Below, piece after piece: positions 49,768 to 57,099 of a stretch of DNA of 64,000 nt. Origin of the DNA: Vannielia litorea (lineage in GTDB: Bacteria > Pseudomonadota > Alphaproteobacteria > Rhodobacterales > Rhodobacteraceae); assembly GCF_019801175.1 (NCBI RefSeq), contig NZ_JAHVJR010000001.1, positions 1,612,001 to 1,676,000 on the forward strand. The letters run 5' to 3'. The notes below the pieces were generated by a model. The model saw only the letters and a list, made by a program, of their open reading frames with translations, made no database searches and had not been told where the DNA came from. The position numbers and the translations under genes were made by a program. Numbering within the stretch: position 1 is the first letter of the stretch; every line of letters starts with the position of its first letter.

Positions 49768-50922
49768 ATGCGCACTTTGACGACCACCGAGGAGCTGGAG
49801 GCCTACTGCCAGACAGCGGCCACGGCCCCCTACATCACCGTCGACACCGAGTTCCTGCGGGAACGTACCTACTACTCCAAACTCTGCCTCGTGCAGCTTG
49901 CCCTCCCCGGCGACGGCGAGGCCGTGCTGGTGGACCCGATCCTTGGCGAAGACATGTCGCTCGAGCCGCTCTACGAGCTGTTCCGCAACCCCGATGTGGT
50001 GAAGGTCTTCCACGCCGCGCGGCAGGATCTGGAGATCTTCTTCGTCGAGGGCGGGGTGATCCCCGAGCCGCTCTTCGACACCCAGGTTGCCGCCATGGTC
50101 TGCGGCTTTGGCGAGCAGGTCGGCTATGAAACGTTGGTAAAGCGGATCGTGAAGGCGCAGGTCGACAAGTCCAGTCGGTTCACCGACTGGTCCCGCCGCC
50201 CGCTGACCGATGCGCAGAAAGAATATGCTCTGGCCGACGTGACCCACCTGCGGGTCGTCTACGAATATCTCGCAGCCGAGTTGGCCAAAACCGGGCGCGC
50301 CCCATGGGTCGAGGAGGAGCTTGGCGTTCTGCTCAGCCCCGAGACCTACGTGATTCATCCAGACGAGGCCTGGAAGCGGGTTAAGACCCGCACGAACTCT
50401 GGCCGCTTTCTGGCGATCGTCCGTGAACTCGCGCGCTTCCGCGAGGGCTATGCGCAGGCACGCAACGTGCCCCGCAACCGGGTCTTCAAGGATGATGCAC
50501 TGCTTGAGCTTGCCTCCACAAAGCCCGGGAATGAAAAAGAATTGTCCCGCTCTCGCCTCCTTCTGCGCGAAGCGCGCCGCGGCGAGATTGCTGAAGGCAT
50601 CCTGACAGCGGTTTCGGCCGGGCTAGAAGCAGATCCCGAGAGTTTCCCAAAGGTCGACAGGCGGCGCGAGAAGTTGCAGGTCAACCCCGCTCTGGCCGAT
50701 CTTCTCCGCGTGCTGCTCAAGGCAAAAGGCGAGCGCTTCAACGTCGCCCAGCGACTCATAGCCTCCGCCGCTGAGCTGGATGAGATCGCCGCAGGCGAGC
50801 GCGACATCCCGGCCATGAAAGGCTGGCGGCGCGAGGTCTTCGGTGAAGATGCCCTGAAGCTCTGCGAGGGGCGGGTCGCGCTGGCTCTCAAGGGCGAGAA
50901 CGTCGAGATCGTGGCGCTCTGA
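49768..50922 (+). CDS. rnd: ribonuclease D
   Basis: DEDDy-type 3'-5' exoribonuclease that trims tRNA precursors, 384 residues. Exo motifs: TVDTEFLRERTYY (Asp26, Glu28), FHAARQDLEIF (Asp87) and ALADVTHLRVVYEYL (exo III Tyr/Asp). The C-terminal part holds the HRDC region (VIVRELARFRE-type and NVPRNRVFKDDALLELA). A 107-base gap follows purN, so it may have its own promoter. It converges with the sensor kinase gene; a GC-rich stem near 50932-50950 without T-run lies between them. Confidence 0.94.
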   Translation: MRTLTTTEELEAYCQTAATAPYITVDTEFLRERTYYSKLCLVQLALPGDGEAVLVDPILGEDMSLEPLYELFRNPDVVKVFHAARQDLEIFFVEGGVIPEPLFDTQVAAMVCGFGEQVGYETLVKRIVKAQVDKSSRFTDWSRRPLTDAQKEYALADVTHLRVVYEYLAAELAKTGRAPWVEEELGVLLSPETYVIHPDEAWKRVKTRTNSGRFLAIVRELARFREGYAQARNVPRNRVFKDDALLELASTKPGNEKELSRSRLLLREARRGEIAEGILTAVSAGLEADPESFPKVDRRREKLQVNPALADLLRVLLKAKGERFNVAQRLIASAAELDEIAAGERDIPAMKGWRREVFGEDALKLCEGRVALALKGENVEIVAL

Positions 50923-50953
50923 ACACCGGGCGTGGCCCCTGCGGGCCGCACCC

Positions 50954-52279
50954 CTACCGCGCCAGAACCAGTTCCGCCTTCAGCCCACCCAGCGCCTCGC
51001 TGTCGCCGAGGCGCAGTGTGCCGCCGTGGCTGCGCGCCACATCTAGCGCAATCGCAAGCCCAAGCCCGACTCCGCCACCTGCATCCTGATTGCGGGCCGC
51101 ATCAAGCCGGGTAAAGGCTTTGACCGCCTCCTCCCGCCGCGCTTCAGGGATGCCCGGTCCGTCATCTTCCACCGTAAACCGCACCATGCGCTCGCCCAGA
51201 TCGACACTGAGCTTCGCCGTCTGCCCGTAGCGCCGCGCGTTTGAGAGCAGGTTGGTCAGCGCCCGCTCGACCGAAAGCGCCCGCACCGCGATCTCCTCCT
51301 CACCCTCTCCACGCCGCTCCACCTCAACCTTGCCGCCCGCACGCCGTGCCTTCTCGGCCACCTGTTCGGCAAGCTCTACTGCATTCACCCGCTCCGCGGC
51401 CTCCCCGGCCTCGGAGCGGACGAAGGCAAGAAACCCATCCAGCATGGCCTCCATCTCGGCCACATCGCGCCCCAGGTCTTCCACGTCGGCACCATCGGCC
51501 TCGGCCAGCGACAGGCCCAGCTTCATCCGCGTCAGTGGCGTCCGCAGGTCGTGGCTCACACCACTGAGCAGCATAGTGCGCTGCGCTGTCTGCCGCTCGA
51601 TCCGTGCCCGCATGTCCAGAAAGGCATGGCCGGCCGACCGCACTTCCACCGCGCCCGCGGGCTTGTAGGGCTCGATCCGTCCTCTGCCGAACGCCTCCGC
51701 CGCCGCCGCAAGCCGCGTGATCGGCCGAAGCTGGTTGCGCAGATAGATGAACGCAACGAGTGCCATCACGACCCCGACGAACCCCATCAGCACCAAAAAC
51801 TGATGCGGGTTGGAGGCGCTAACCCTTCGCCTGTCAAAGCTAATGCCAAGCGGCCCGTGCCGGGTGGTGACCTGCAGGAGCACCCGACGAGAACTCTCCG
51901 AAAGGTCCACCGCCTCCACGCCATCAAGCCCGCGGCGCAACTCGGCGATCACCGTCGCGCCCGAAACATCGTAGAACGCCCGCCGAAACCCGTGCATCTC
52001 CTCCGCAGGTAGCGTCAATTCGAGCCGGAGCGCTGCAGCAAGCCCCGCAACCGATTGCAGGGCCGCCTCCGCATCTGGCGCCGCCTCGACTTCCTCAGTC
52101 AGGTGCCGCAATTCCAGCAACAGCGAGTCGGTCATCTGCTGCGTCACATCCTCGAAGTGCCGCTGGATGAACACCACAGAAACCACGACCTGAAGCACAA
52201 CGATAGGTAGAAGCAGGATCAGCGCGGCCCGGCCGTAGATCCCCTTTGGCATCGAGCGTTTCAACCACGAAAAATCCAT
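50954..52279 (-). CDS. sensor histidine kinase (EnvZ-like architecture)
   Basis: A 441-residue membrane kinase: TM1 (residues 17-38), periplasmic domain of about 120 residues, TM2 (160-180), HAMP linker (180-232), phospho-acceptor LLSGVSHDLRTPLTR with His243, and HATPase_c with N-box LLSNARRYG, G1 ENDGPGIP-type VEDDGPGIP and G2 GGVGLGLAIA. The topology matches EnvZ. No response regulator gene adjoins it: upstream is a divergent hydrolase, downstream rnd. Its regulator may lie elsewhere in the genome. The signal sensed is unknown. Confidence 0.92.
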   Translation of the reverse strand: MDFSWLKRSMPKGIYGRAALILLLPIVVLQVVVSVVFIQRHFEDVTQQMTDSLLLELRHLTEEVEAAPDAEAALQSVAGLAAALRLELTLPAEEMHGFRRAFYDVSGATVIAELRRGLDGVEAVDLSESSRRVLLQVTTRHGPLGISFDRRRVSASNPHQFLVLMGFVGVVMALVAFIYLRNQLRPITRLAAAAEAFGRGRIEPYKPAGAVEVRSAGHAFLDMRARIERQTAQRTMLLSGVSHDLRTPLTRMKLGLSLAEADGADVEDLGRDVAEMEAMLDGFLAFVRSEAGEAAERVNAVELAEQVAEKARRAGGKVEVERRGEGEEEIAVRALSVERALTNLLSNARRYGQTAKLSVDLGERMVRFTVEDDGPGIPEARREEAVKAFTRLDAARNQDAGGGVGLGLAIALDVARSHGGTLRLGDSEALGGLKAELVLAR

Positions 52280-52315
52280 GCCACAAGGTTACGGGCGGCA
52301 GGCAGGGAACGAAAG

Positions 52316-53221
52316 ATGCAAAGCGAGACAGGCAAGCCCGTGGAGCTGGAGCCGGGCATCACCCGCGTGATCGCGCCCAACCCCTCCCCGATGACCCATT
52401 GGGGCACCAACAGCTACCTCGTCGGCGAGACCGAGCTGGCCCTGATTGACCCCGGGCCGAACCTGCCCCCCCACGCCGAGGCACTGCTCGCCGCACTGAA
52501 GCCCGGTCAGAAGATCACCCACATACTCTGCACCCACTCGCATCTCGACCACTCGCCGCTCGCTGCGCACATGAGCGCCGAAACCGGCGCGCCCATCTAC
52601 GCCTTCGGCACCCACGTCGACGGTCGACGCCAGGTGATGCAAAGCCTTGCCGAAAGCGGCCTCGCAGGCGGCGGAGAAGGGATCGACGCCGATTTTGCCC
52701 CTGACATCCGCCTCGTCCATGGTGACGTCCTGGAGGGGCCCGGCTGGAGGCTCACCGCACTTCACACCCCCGGTCACATCGCCAACCATCTCAGTTTCGC
52801 GCTCGAGCGCCCCGAGGGCGAGGCCGTCTTTACCGGCGACCATGTGATGGGCTGGGCAAGCTCGCTCATCAGCCCCCCCGATGGCGATGTGACAGCCTTC
52901 ATGGCCTCCCTGGCCCTGCTGGCCGAGCGCCCTTCCCGCGTCTACCACCCGGGACACGGCGCCACCATCTCAGAGCCCGCCGCGCGACTCACCTGGCTCG
53001 CCGATCATCGCCGCGCCCGCGAATCCCAGGTGCTCCAAGCCCTCGCCGCCGGCCCCGCTACCCCGGCAGAGCTCACCGCACGGGTCTACACCGACGTCCC
53101 GCCCGCCCTCCTCCCCGCCGCCGAGCGCAACCTCCTCGCCCAGCTCATCGCCCTAACCGAACAGGGCCTCGCAACCGCCAATCCCACGCTTTCGGCCAGC
53201 GCCACATACGCCCTCGCGTAA
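52316..53221 (+). CDS. MBL-fold metallo-hydrolase (LACTB2/glyoxalase-II-like)
   Basis: A 301-residue metallo-beta-lactamase-fold enzyme with zinc motif CTHSHLDHS (His74, His76, Asp78, His79), LHTPGHIANHL and FTGDHVMGWASS further on, and VYHPGHGATI. The C-terminal 85 residues look like a winged helix (RESQVLQALAAGPATPAEL and LLAQLIALTEQGLA), as in LACTB2-type proteins. Substrate is not readable: thioesters, RNA or other esters are all used in this family. The ATG lies 36 bases from the divergent kinase gene, so they share a short control region. Confidence 0.88.
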   Translation: MQSETGKPVELEPGITRVIAPNPSPMTHWGTNSYLVGETELALIDPGPNLPPHAEALLAALKPGQKITHILCTHSHLDHSPLAAHMSAETGAPIYAFGTHVDGRRQVMQSLAESGLAGGGEGIDADFAPDIRLVHGDVLEGPGWRLTALHTPGHIANHLSFALERPEGEAVFTGDHVMGWASSLISPPDGDVTAFMASLALLAERPSRVYHPGHGATISEPAARLTWLADHRRARESQVLQALAAGPATPAELTARVYTDVPPALLPAAERNLLAQLIALTEQGLATANPTLSASATYALA

Positions 53222-53289
53222 CGCCCGAAATTTTTCCGCAAAACCCTCTGGACGCCCCCCCGACCCATTGCTAAAAGCCCGGCCAGTGT

Positions 53290-53364
53290 TCCGGCGTAGC
53301 TCAGCGGTAGAGCAGTTGACTGTTAATCAATTGGTCGTAGGTTCGATCCCTACCGCCGGAGCCA
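53290..53364 (+). tRNA. tRNA-Asn(GTT)
   Basis: A 75-base tRNA with encoded CCA: acceptor TCCGGCG pairing with CGCCGGA, D-arm GCTCAGCGGTAGAGC, anticodon loop CTGTTAA (GTT), T-arm GTAGGTTCGATCCCTAC. It reads as a typical asparagine tRNA. I found no copy of its 3' end elsewhere in the window that would mark an integrated element. Confidence 0.97.
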
Positions 53365-53700
53365 ATTTCCCAAGTTTCTAAGGAAACTCCAGGATCTGCA
53401 GCCGTGCGACGTACGGCGAATTCATCGCATGCGTTCCCGTGGAACGAAGCCTGCTTGTGGAGTGCGCACTTCTGTATGGCCGCTCCACAGATGGCCCTCC
53501 TAAAGGCCCATCGCCCATACAGGCGGTCGCGACCACTTCAGCCCAAACAGAAACAATCCCCGGTCACCCGTCTCATTGCCCCCTCATCAGGGAATGTGGC
53601 AGAAAATTGTCTCAATATTGTTGAATTATGGCAAAAATTCGCTCATTCTGAGGCACGTTTAGACCTATTTCGAAAATTTTTTTCCACTGGGGGAGTTGCC
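53365..53700 (+). promoter_or_regulatory. 336-base gap between tRNA-Asn and the secreted-protein gene
   Basis: No gene is supported here. The right third is AT-rich and unlike the rest of the window. TTGAAT (53621-53626) and CATTCT (53644-53649) sit 17 bases apart and may form a weak promoter for the secreted-protein gene at 53701, with GGGGGAG as ribosome-binding site just before it. The reading frame is open from 53404 in phase with that gene but this stretch has no coding character and lies before a clear signal peptide. Confidence 0.35.
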
Positions 53701-54285
53701 ATGTTTCCCAAACCTCATGCCGTAGCGGCAGCGCTGCTCTGTCTCTCCGGTTCTGTCGCCACCGCTCCAGCAAGTTTTGCCGCCGAAGGCAAACGCTGCA
53801 CGGGCTCCACGACCTACGCCTCGGTCGATGCCCTCTGCGGGTGCGCCGTTGTAACCCAGAGCTTCATCCGGCACGTACAACGCAGCCCGCAGTTCCCAGA
53901 GCTGTTGGGGGCCATTGAATCGCAGTGTCCGAAACTCGCCATCGTGCTGACCGACCTGCCAACAGCGGCGATCGATCTGGGCAGCGGCGATGGCAGTGAT
54001 GGGCCTGGCGGGTCCGCAAGCACTGGCGGGGACGGTGGTGGCGATACCGGAAATACCGGTGGCACCGATGGCGGCTCTGACGAGGGTGACACCGGCGACG
54101 GTGGGACCGGCGGCGATACTACTGACGGCAGCGGCGACCCTGGCGGCAGCTCAGGCAATCCCGGAAACGACAAGGATGTCGGGAAGGCCGGTGAAGCTCC
54201 CAGCAAAGGAGATTGGGGCGGCGGCAGCAAAGGCAAATCCGATGGCGGCAAGGGCGGCGGCAAAGGGAAAGGTAAGGGCCACTGA
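53701..54285 (+). CDS. secreted Cys-conserved protein, Gly/Lys-rich tail (copy 1)
   Basis: A 194-residue exported protein of unrecognised family. Residues 1-28 are a signal peptide (HAVAAALLCLSGSVATAPAS). A compact domain follows to about residue 90 with cysteines 33, 46, 48 and 76 (LCGCAVVTQSF, QCPKLAIVLTDLPTA). From residue 92 the chain is Gly/Asp/Thr/Ser-rich low complexity, then Gly/Lys (GGGKGKGKGH), strongly cationic at the end. Its core matches the next gene, with the spacing C-x-C-x27-C identical. GGGGGAGTTGCC precedes the ATG. The signal peptide puts it in the periplasm or outside. Confidence 0.7.
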   Translation: MFPKPHAVAAALLCLSGSVATAPASFAAEGKRCTGSTTYASVDALCGCAVVTQSFIRHVQRSPQFPELLGAIESQCPKLAIVLTDLPTAAIDLGSGDGSDGPGGSASTGGDGGGDTGNTGGTDGGSDEGDTGDGGTGGDTTDGSGDPGGSSGNPGNDKDVGKAGEAPSKGDWGGGSKGKSDGGKGGGKGKGKGH

Positions 54286-54466
54286 CCTCCCTCGGGCCGG
54301 GGCAGCACGCCTCGGTAGCGACCTCACCGCATCATGGTGAACGCCGCGTGAATTTCAGGGGGCCGGCCGTGAAAGCAGCACAGCCCCCATGGCGGGAAAA
54401 CGAGCAAGGCACATAACCTATCGGCATTACTTGACTTGTTTCCACGTGCCTCAAGGAGGATTTTCA

Positions 54467-54868
54467 ATGACACGTTATCTGACCCGTACCTCGATTGTAC
54501 TCACTGCAGCACTCGGTCTCGGCCTCATCGCGCCGAGCCAGTCAGCTGCCCAGCAGCGGTGCTCTGCCTTCACCGCCAGCGGCATGAGTTCTGCCGCCGA
54601 GCTCTGCGGCTGTGAGGTGGTGACCCAAGGCTTCCTACGCAGCGTCACCCGGAAGGACAACTTCCCCGGCCTGCTGACGACCGTGCAGCAGCAGTGCCCG
54701 AAGTTGGGCGTCCTGCTCACCGACCTGCCCACCGCGGCCCCGGCCCCGGCCATCTCCAACCCGCCCAGCGGCCGCGGCCCCGTGACAACCGTCTCTGAAC
54801 CGGAGCCGGAGGAAGAGCCGGAGCAGGAACCGGAAAAGTGCTACGATGACTACTACGACCAGGTTTAA
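54467..54868 (+). CDS. secreted Cys-conserved protein, acidic tail (copy 2)
   Basis: A 133-residue exported paralogue of the preceding gene. Signal peptide at residues 1-28 (TSIVLTAALGLGLIAPSQSA); core cysteines 32, 47, 49 and 77 (LCGCEVVTQGF, QCPKLGVLLTDLPTA). By hand alignment 29 of 47 core positions are identical to copy 1. The tail is instead Pro/Glu-rich and acidic (EPEPEEEPEQEPEKCYDDYY) with one extra Cys. A strong AAGGAGGA Shine-Dalgarno lies 8 bases before the ATG. The 181-base gap to copy 1 may hold its own promoter. No known domain recognised. Confidence 0.7.
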   Translation: MTRYLTRTSIVLTAALGLGLIAPSQSAAQQRCSAFTASGMSSAAELCGCEVVTQGFLRSVTRKDNFPGLLTTVQQQCPKLGVLLTDLPTAAPAPAISNPPSGRGPVTTVSEPEPEEEPEQEPEKCYDDYYDQV

Positions 54869-54883
54869 GTCGAACCAAAGAAC

Positions 54884-54904
54884 AAGGCGCTCTGAGAGCG
54901 CCTT
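54884..54904. terminator. perfect inverted repeat at the convergent gene ends
   Basis: AAGGCGCTC (54884-54892) and GAGCGCCTT (54896-54904) are exact inverse copies around TGA, a 9-base stem between the copy-2 stop and the convergent BTLCP gene stop at 54908. There is only a short T-run, but the place fits a two-way terminator. Confidence 0.55.
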
Positions 54905-54907
54905 CGC

Positions 54908-55483
54908 CTAGCGGCTGGTAAAGCCAGAGACCCATCGGCGCGGATCGGCCGGGTCCTGCATCCGCAGGAACACGTAGCCGGTCTGCTGCCAGCCGCGCAG
55001 GCGGTCGGTCTGGTTGTCGAGCACAACATCGCCGCCCGCGCTGCGGTAGATCAGCACCGCGTGAGACCGCCTCTGGCGGTCGAGCGCAGTCGCAATCAAA
55101 AGCCGTGCGGGCGCAACACCGCTGCGGATGAGTTCGCGCTTCTTGATGAGGGCAAAGTCCTCGCAGTCACCGCCCCGCCGGGTGGGCAACGCCCAGTGCT
55201 CCTCGCGCGCATATTGGCTGCGGTCAGAGATTTCGCGGGTCGATGCGTTGACCGAGCGGTTGACGCGCTTGACGAGATCCATCTCACGGGAGCGCTGCGC
55301 CCCTGCTCGGCCGTCGCAGGCCCAGCTGTATGTCGAACAGAGCGACTGTGCCCCGCTGGGTGCTGGCGCCGCACGTGCCGCCACCAGAAAGCTGCCGCCC
55401 ACAGTCGCCGCTGCCGGAAGTGCTGTTAGGGCCAGTGCCGCTGCGAACGCAGCTCTCACGCTCCAGGAAAGACCTGACTTCAT
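54908..55483 (-). CDS. transglutaminase-like cysteine peptidase (BTLCP/DUF920)
   Basis: A 191-residue exported cysteine-protease-fold protein. Residues 1-26 are a signal peptide (AAFAAALALTALPAAATVG). The catalytic triad is Cys107 (RRGGDCEDFAL), His141 (RRSHAVLIY) and Asp156 (VVLDNQTD). SRSQYAREEHWALP-type segment precedes the Cys. Relatives such as LapG cleave periplasmic adhesins; this one lacks a neighbouring adhesin or c-di-GMP receptor, so its substrate is open. ATG at 55483 has GAGGTGGCAG; a TTG four codons before is less likely. Confidence 0.85.
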   Translation of the reverse strand: MKSGLSWSVRAAFAAALALTALPAAATVGGSFLVAARAAPAPSGAQSLCSTYSWACDGRAGAQRSREMDLVKRVNRSVNASTREISDRSQYAREEHWALPTRRGGDCEDFALIKKRELIRSGVAPARLLIATALDRQRRSHAVLIYRSAGGDVVLDNQTDRLRGWQQTGYVFLRMQDPADPRRWVSGFTSR

Positions 55484-55669
55484 CTGCCACCTCAATCGCT
55501 GTTGTGCCGTTAATTCGGCATCTCGGCTCTGCTCAGTCAGAGACGAGGGCGCAGCCCTCAGGCCACGCAGTCGTCCCTTTTATTGGTCTTGAATGACTAA
55601 CCCGGGCTTAATGCGCAAGGTTCCCGCAAAAACTGCGGCAATATGGGCGCAATCGCGCCACACGCAGCT

Positions 55670-56341
55670 TCAGAGCCCCTCCGGCACCACTAAGGCGCCC
55701 ACCGGCCCCGCCTGATGGAGTTGCGCGCCGGTGACGGCCTGAAGGGCTTCAAACGTCACGCTTGGGAGTTTCTCCCGCAGCACGAAGCGGCCGTCGACCA
55801 CGTCCACCACCGCCAGCGAGGTATAAACCCGCGCGACGCAGCCCACCCCCGTCAGCGGGTTGGCGCAGCGTTCCACCAGCTTCGGCGCCCCGGTCTTGGT
55901 CACATGCTCGGTCACCACCGCCACCCGCCTCGCGCCCGTCACCATGTCCATCGCGCCGCCTACCGCGGGCGTGCCCTTGTTGCCGATCCGCCAGTTGGCG
56001 AGGTCGCCGTTCTCGGCCACTTCATAGGCGCCCAGCACGGCCAAATCGATATGCCCGCCCCGCACCATGGCGAAACTGTCAGCATGGTGAAAGATGCTTG
56101 CACCCGGGTTCAGCGTCACCGCCTTCTTGCCGGCATTGATCACATCCCAATCCTCCGCGCCCTCCTCCGGCGCAGGCCCCATCCCGAGGATGCCGTTCTC
56201 GCTGTGATAGGTCACATGGCGGCCGGGGGGCTGAAACTGTGCCACCATCTCCGGAAACCCGATGCCGAGGTTCACATATGCGCCGTCCGCGATGTCCTGC
56301 GCCGCCCGCCAGACAATACCCGCGCTGCTGAGCTTCTCCAT
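55670..56341 (-). CDS. 3-oxoacid-type CoA-transferase, subunit B
   Basis: A 223-residue beta subunit of a family I CoA-transferase; it moves CoA between acyl-CoA and a free acid. It has the catalytic glutamate in SENGILGMGP (Glu48), NLGIGFPEMVA and RGGHIDLAVLGAYEV. The ATG overlaps the subunit A stop by one base (TGATG), and a TTG one codon upstream is not needed. Substrate could be succinyl-CoA/acetoacetate (Sco), acetyl-CoA/acetoacetate (Ato) or 3-oxoadipate (Pca); the sequence alone does not decide. Confidence 0.9.
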   Translation of the reverse strand: MEKLSSAGIVWRAAQDIADGAYVNLGIGFPEMVAQFQPPGRHVTYHSENGILGMGPAPEEGAEDWDVINAGKKAVTLNPGASIFHHADSFAMVRGGHIDLAVLGAYEVAENGDLANWRIGNKGTPAVGGAMDMVTGARRVAVVTEHVTKTGAPKLVERCANPLTGVGCVARVYTSLAVVDVVDGRFVLREKLPSVTFEALQAVTGAQLHQAGPVGALVVPEGL

Positions 56342-57060
56342 CAAAATGCCTCCCCCGCCCGCACCAGAACCTCCTCCTGCGCGGGCTCAGGCACCTCGAC
56401 CAGGCGCGCCACGAAGATCCCGGGCGTCACCACCTGCTCCGGCGCAATGTCTCCCGGCGCCACCAGCTTTGAGACCTGCGCAATCGTGCAGCCCGCCGCC
56501 ATCGCCATGATCGGCGCAAAGTTCCGCGCCGCCAGCCGGTAGGTCAGGTTGCCATGGGCATCGCTCAGCTCGCCCTTCACCAGCGCCACATCCGCCTTCA
56601 GCCAGCGCTCACGCAGATACATCCTCCCGTCGAACTCCTCCACCGGCTTGCCCTCCGCCAGTTCGGTGCCCACACCCGTCGCGGTGTAGAAGGCCGGAAT
56701 GCCCGCGCCCCCCGCCCGGATCCGCTCAGCCAACGTGCCCTGCGGCACCAGCTCCAGCTCAACCTCGCCCGCCTCGTAACGCCGCTGAAACGCCTGCGGC
56801 TGCGACGAGCGCGGAAAGGAGCAGATCACCTTGGCCACCATCCCCGCATCCAGCATCGCCGCAATGCCCACCGCGCCGGTGCCTGCATTGTTGTTCACCA
56901 CCGTCAGCCCACCGGGATGCCCCGTCGCCCGAAACCGCGCCACCAGCGCGTGGATCAGCTCCACCGGGATCCCTGAACCGCCGAAGCCCGCGATCATCAC
57001 CACCGCCCCGTCGGCGATGTCCGCCACCGCCGCCTCAAGGCTTGCCACAGACTTGTCCAT
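56341..57060 (-). CDS. 3-oxoacid-type CoA-transferase, subunit A
   Basis: A 239-residue alpha subunit with the family signatures GFGGSGIPVELIHAL and TVVNNNAGTGAVGIA, KVICSFPRSSQPQAF, TATGVGTELAEG. It pairs with the following subunit B. The ATG at 57060 has GGGAGGAC upstream. It lies 39 bases after the ThDP enzyme gene in the same direction, so all three probably share a transcript. Normally this pair stands with ketone-body or aromatic-degradation genes, which are absent here. Confidence 0.9.
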   Translation of the reverse strand: MDKSVASLEAAVADIADGAVVMIAGFGGSGIPVELIHALVARFRATGHPGGLTVVNNNAGTGAVGIAAMLDAGMVAKVICSFPRSSQPQAFQRRYEAGEVELELVPQGTLAERIRAGGAGIPAFYTATGVGTELAEGKPVEEFDGRMYLRERWLKADVALVKGELSDAHGNLTYRLAARNFAPIMAMAAGCTIAQVSKLVAPGDIAPEQVVTPGIFVARLVEVPEPAQEEVLVRAGEAF

Positions 57061-57099
57061 GCCGTCCTCCCTCGCCCGGACCCTAGCGGGCAAGTCGGC

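Noticed and set aside
53980..54170. RTX-type calcium-binding repeats in the secreted protein
   Set aside because: The Gly/Asp-rich stretch lacks the regular GGxGxDxxx nonapeptide spacing; better described as low complexity.
53290..54310. Genomic island inserted at tRNA-Asn
   Set aside because: No integrase and no direct repeat of the tRNA 3' end downstream within the window; only AT-rich leader sequence supports it.
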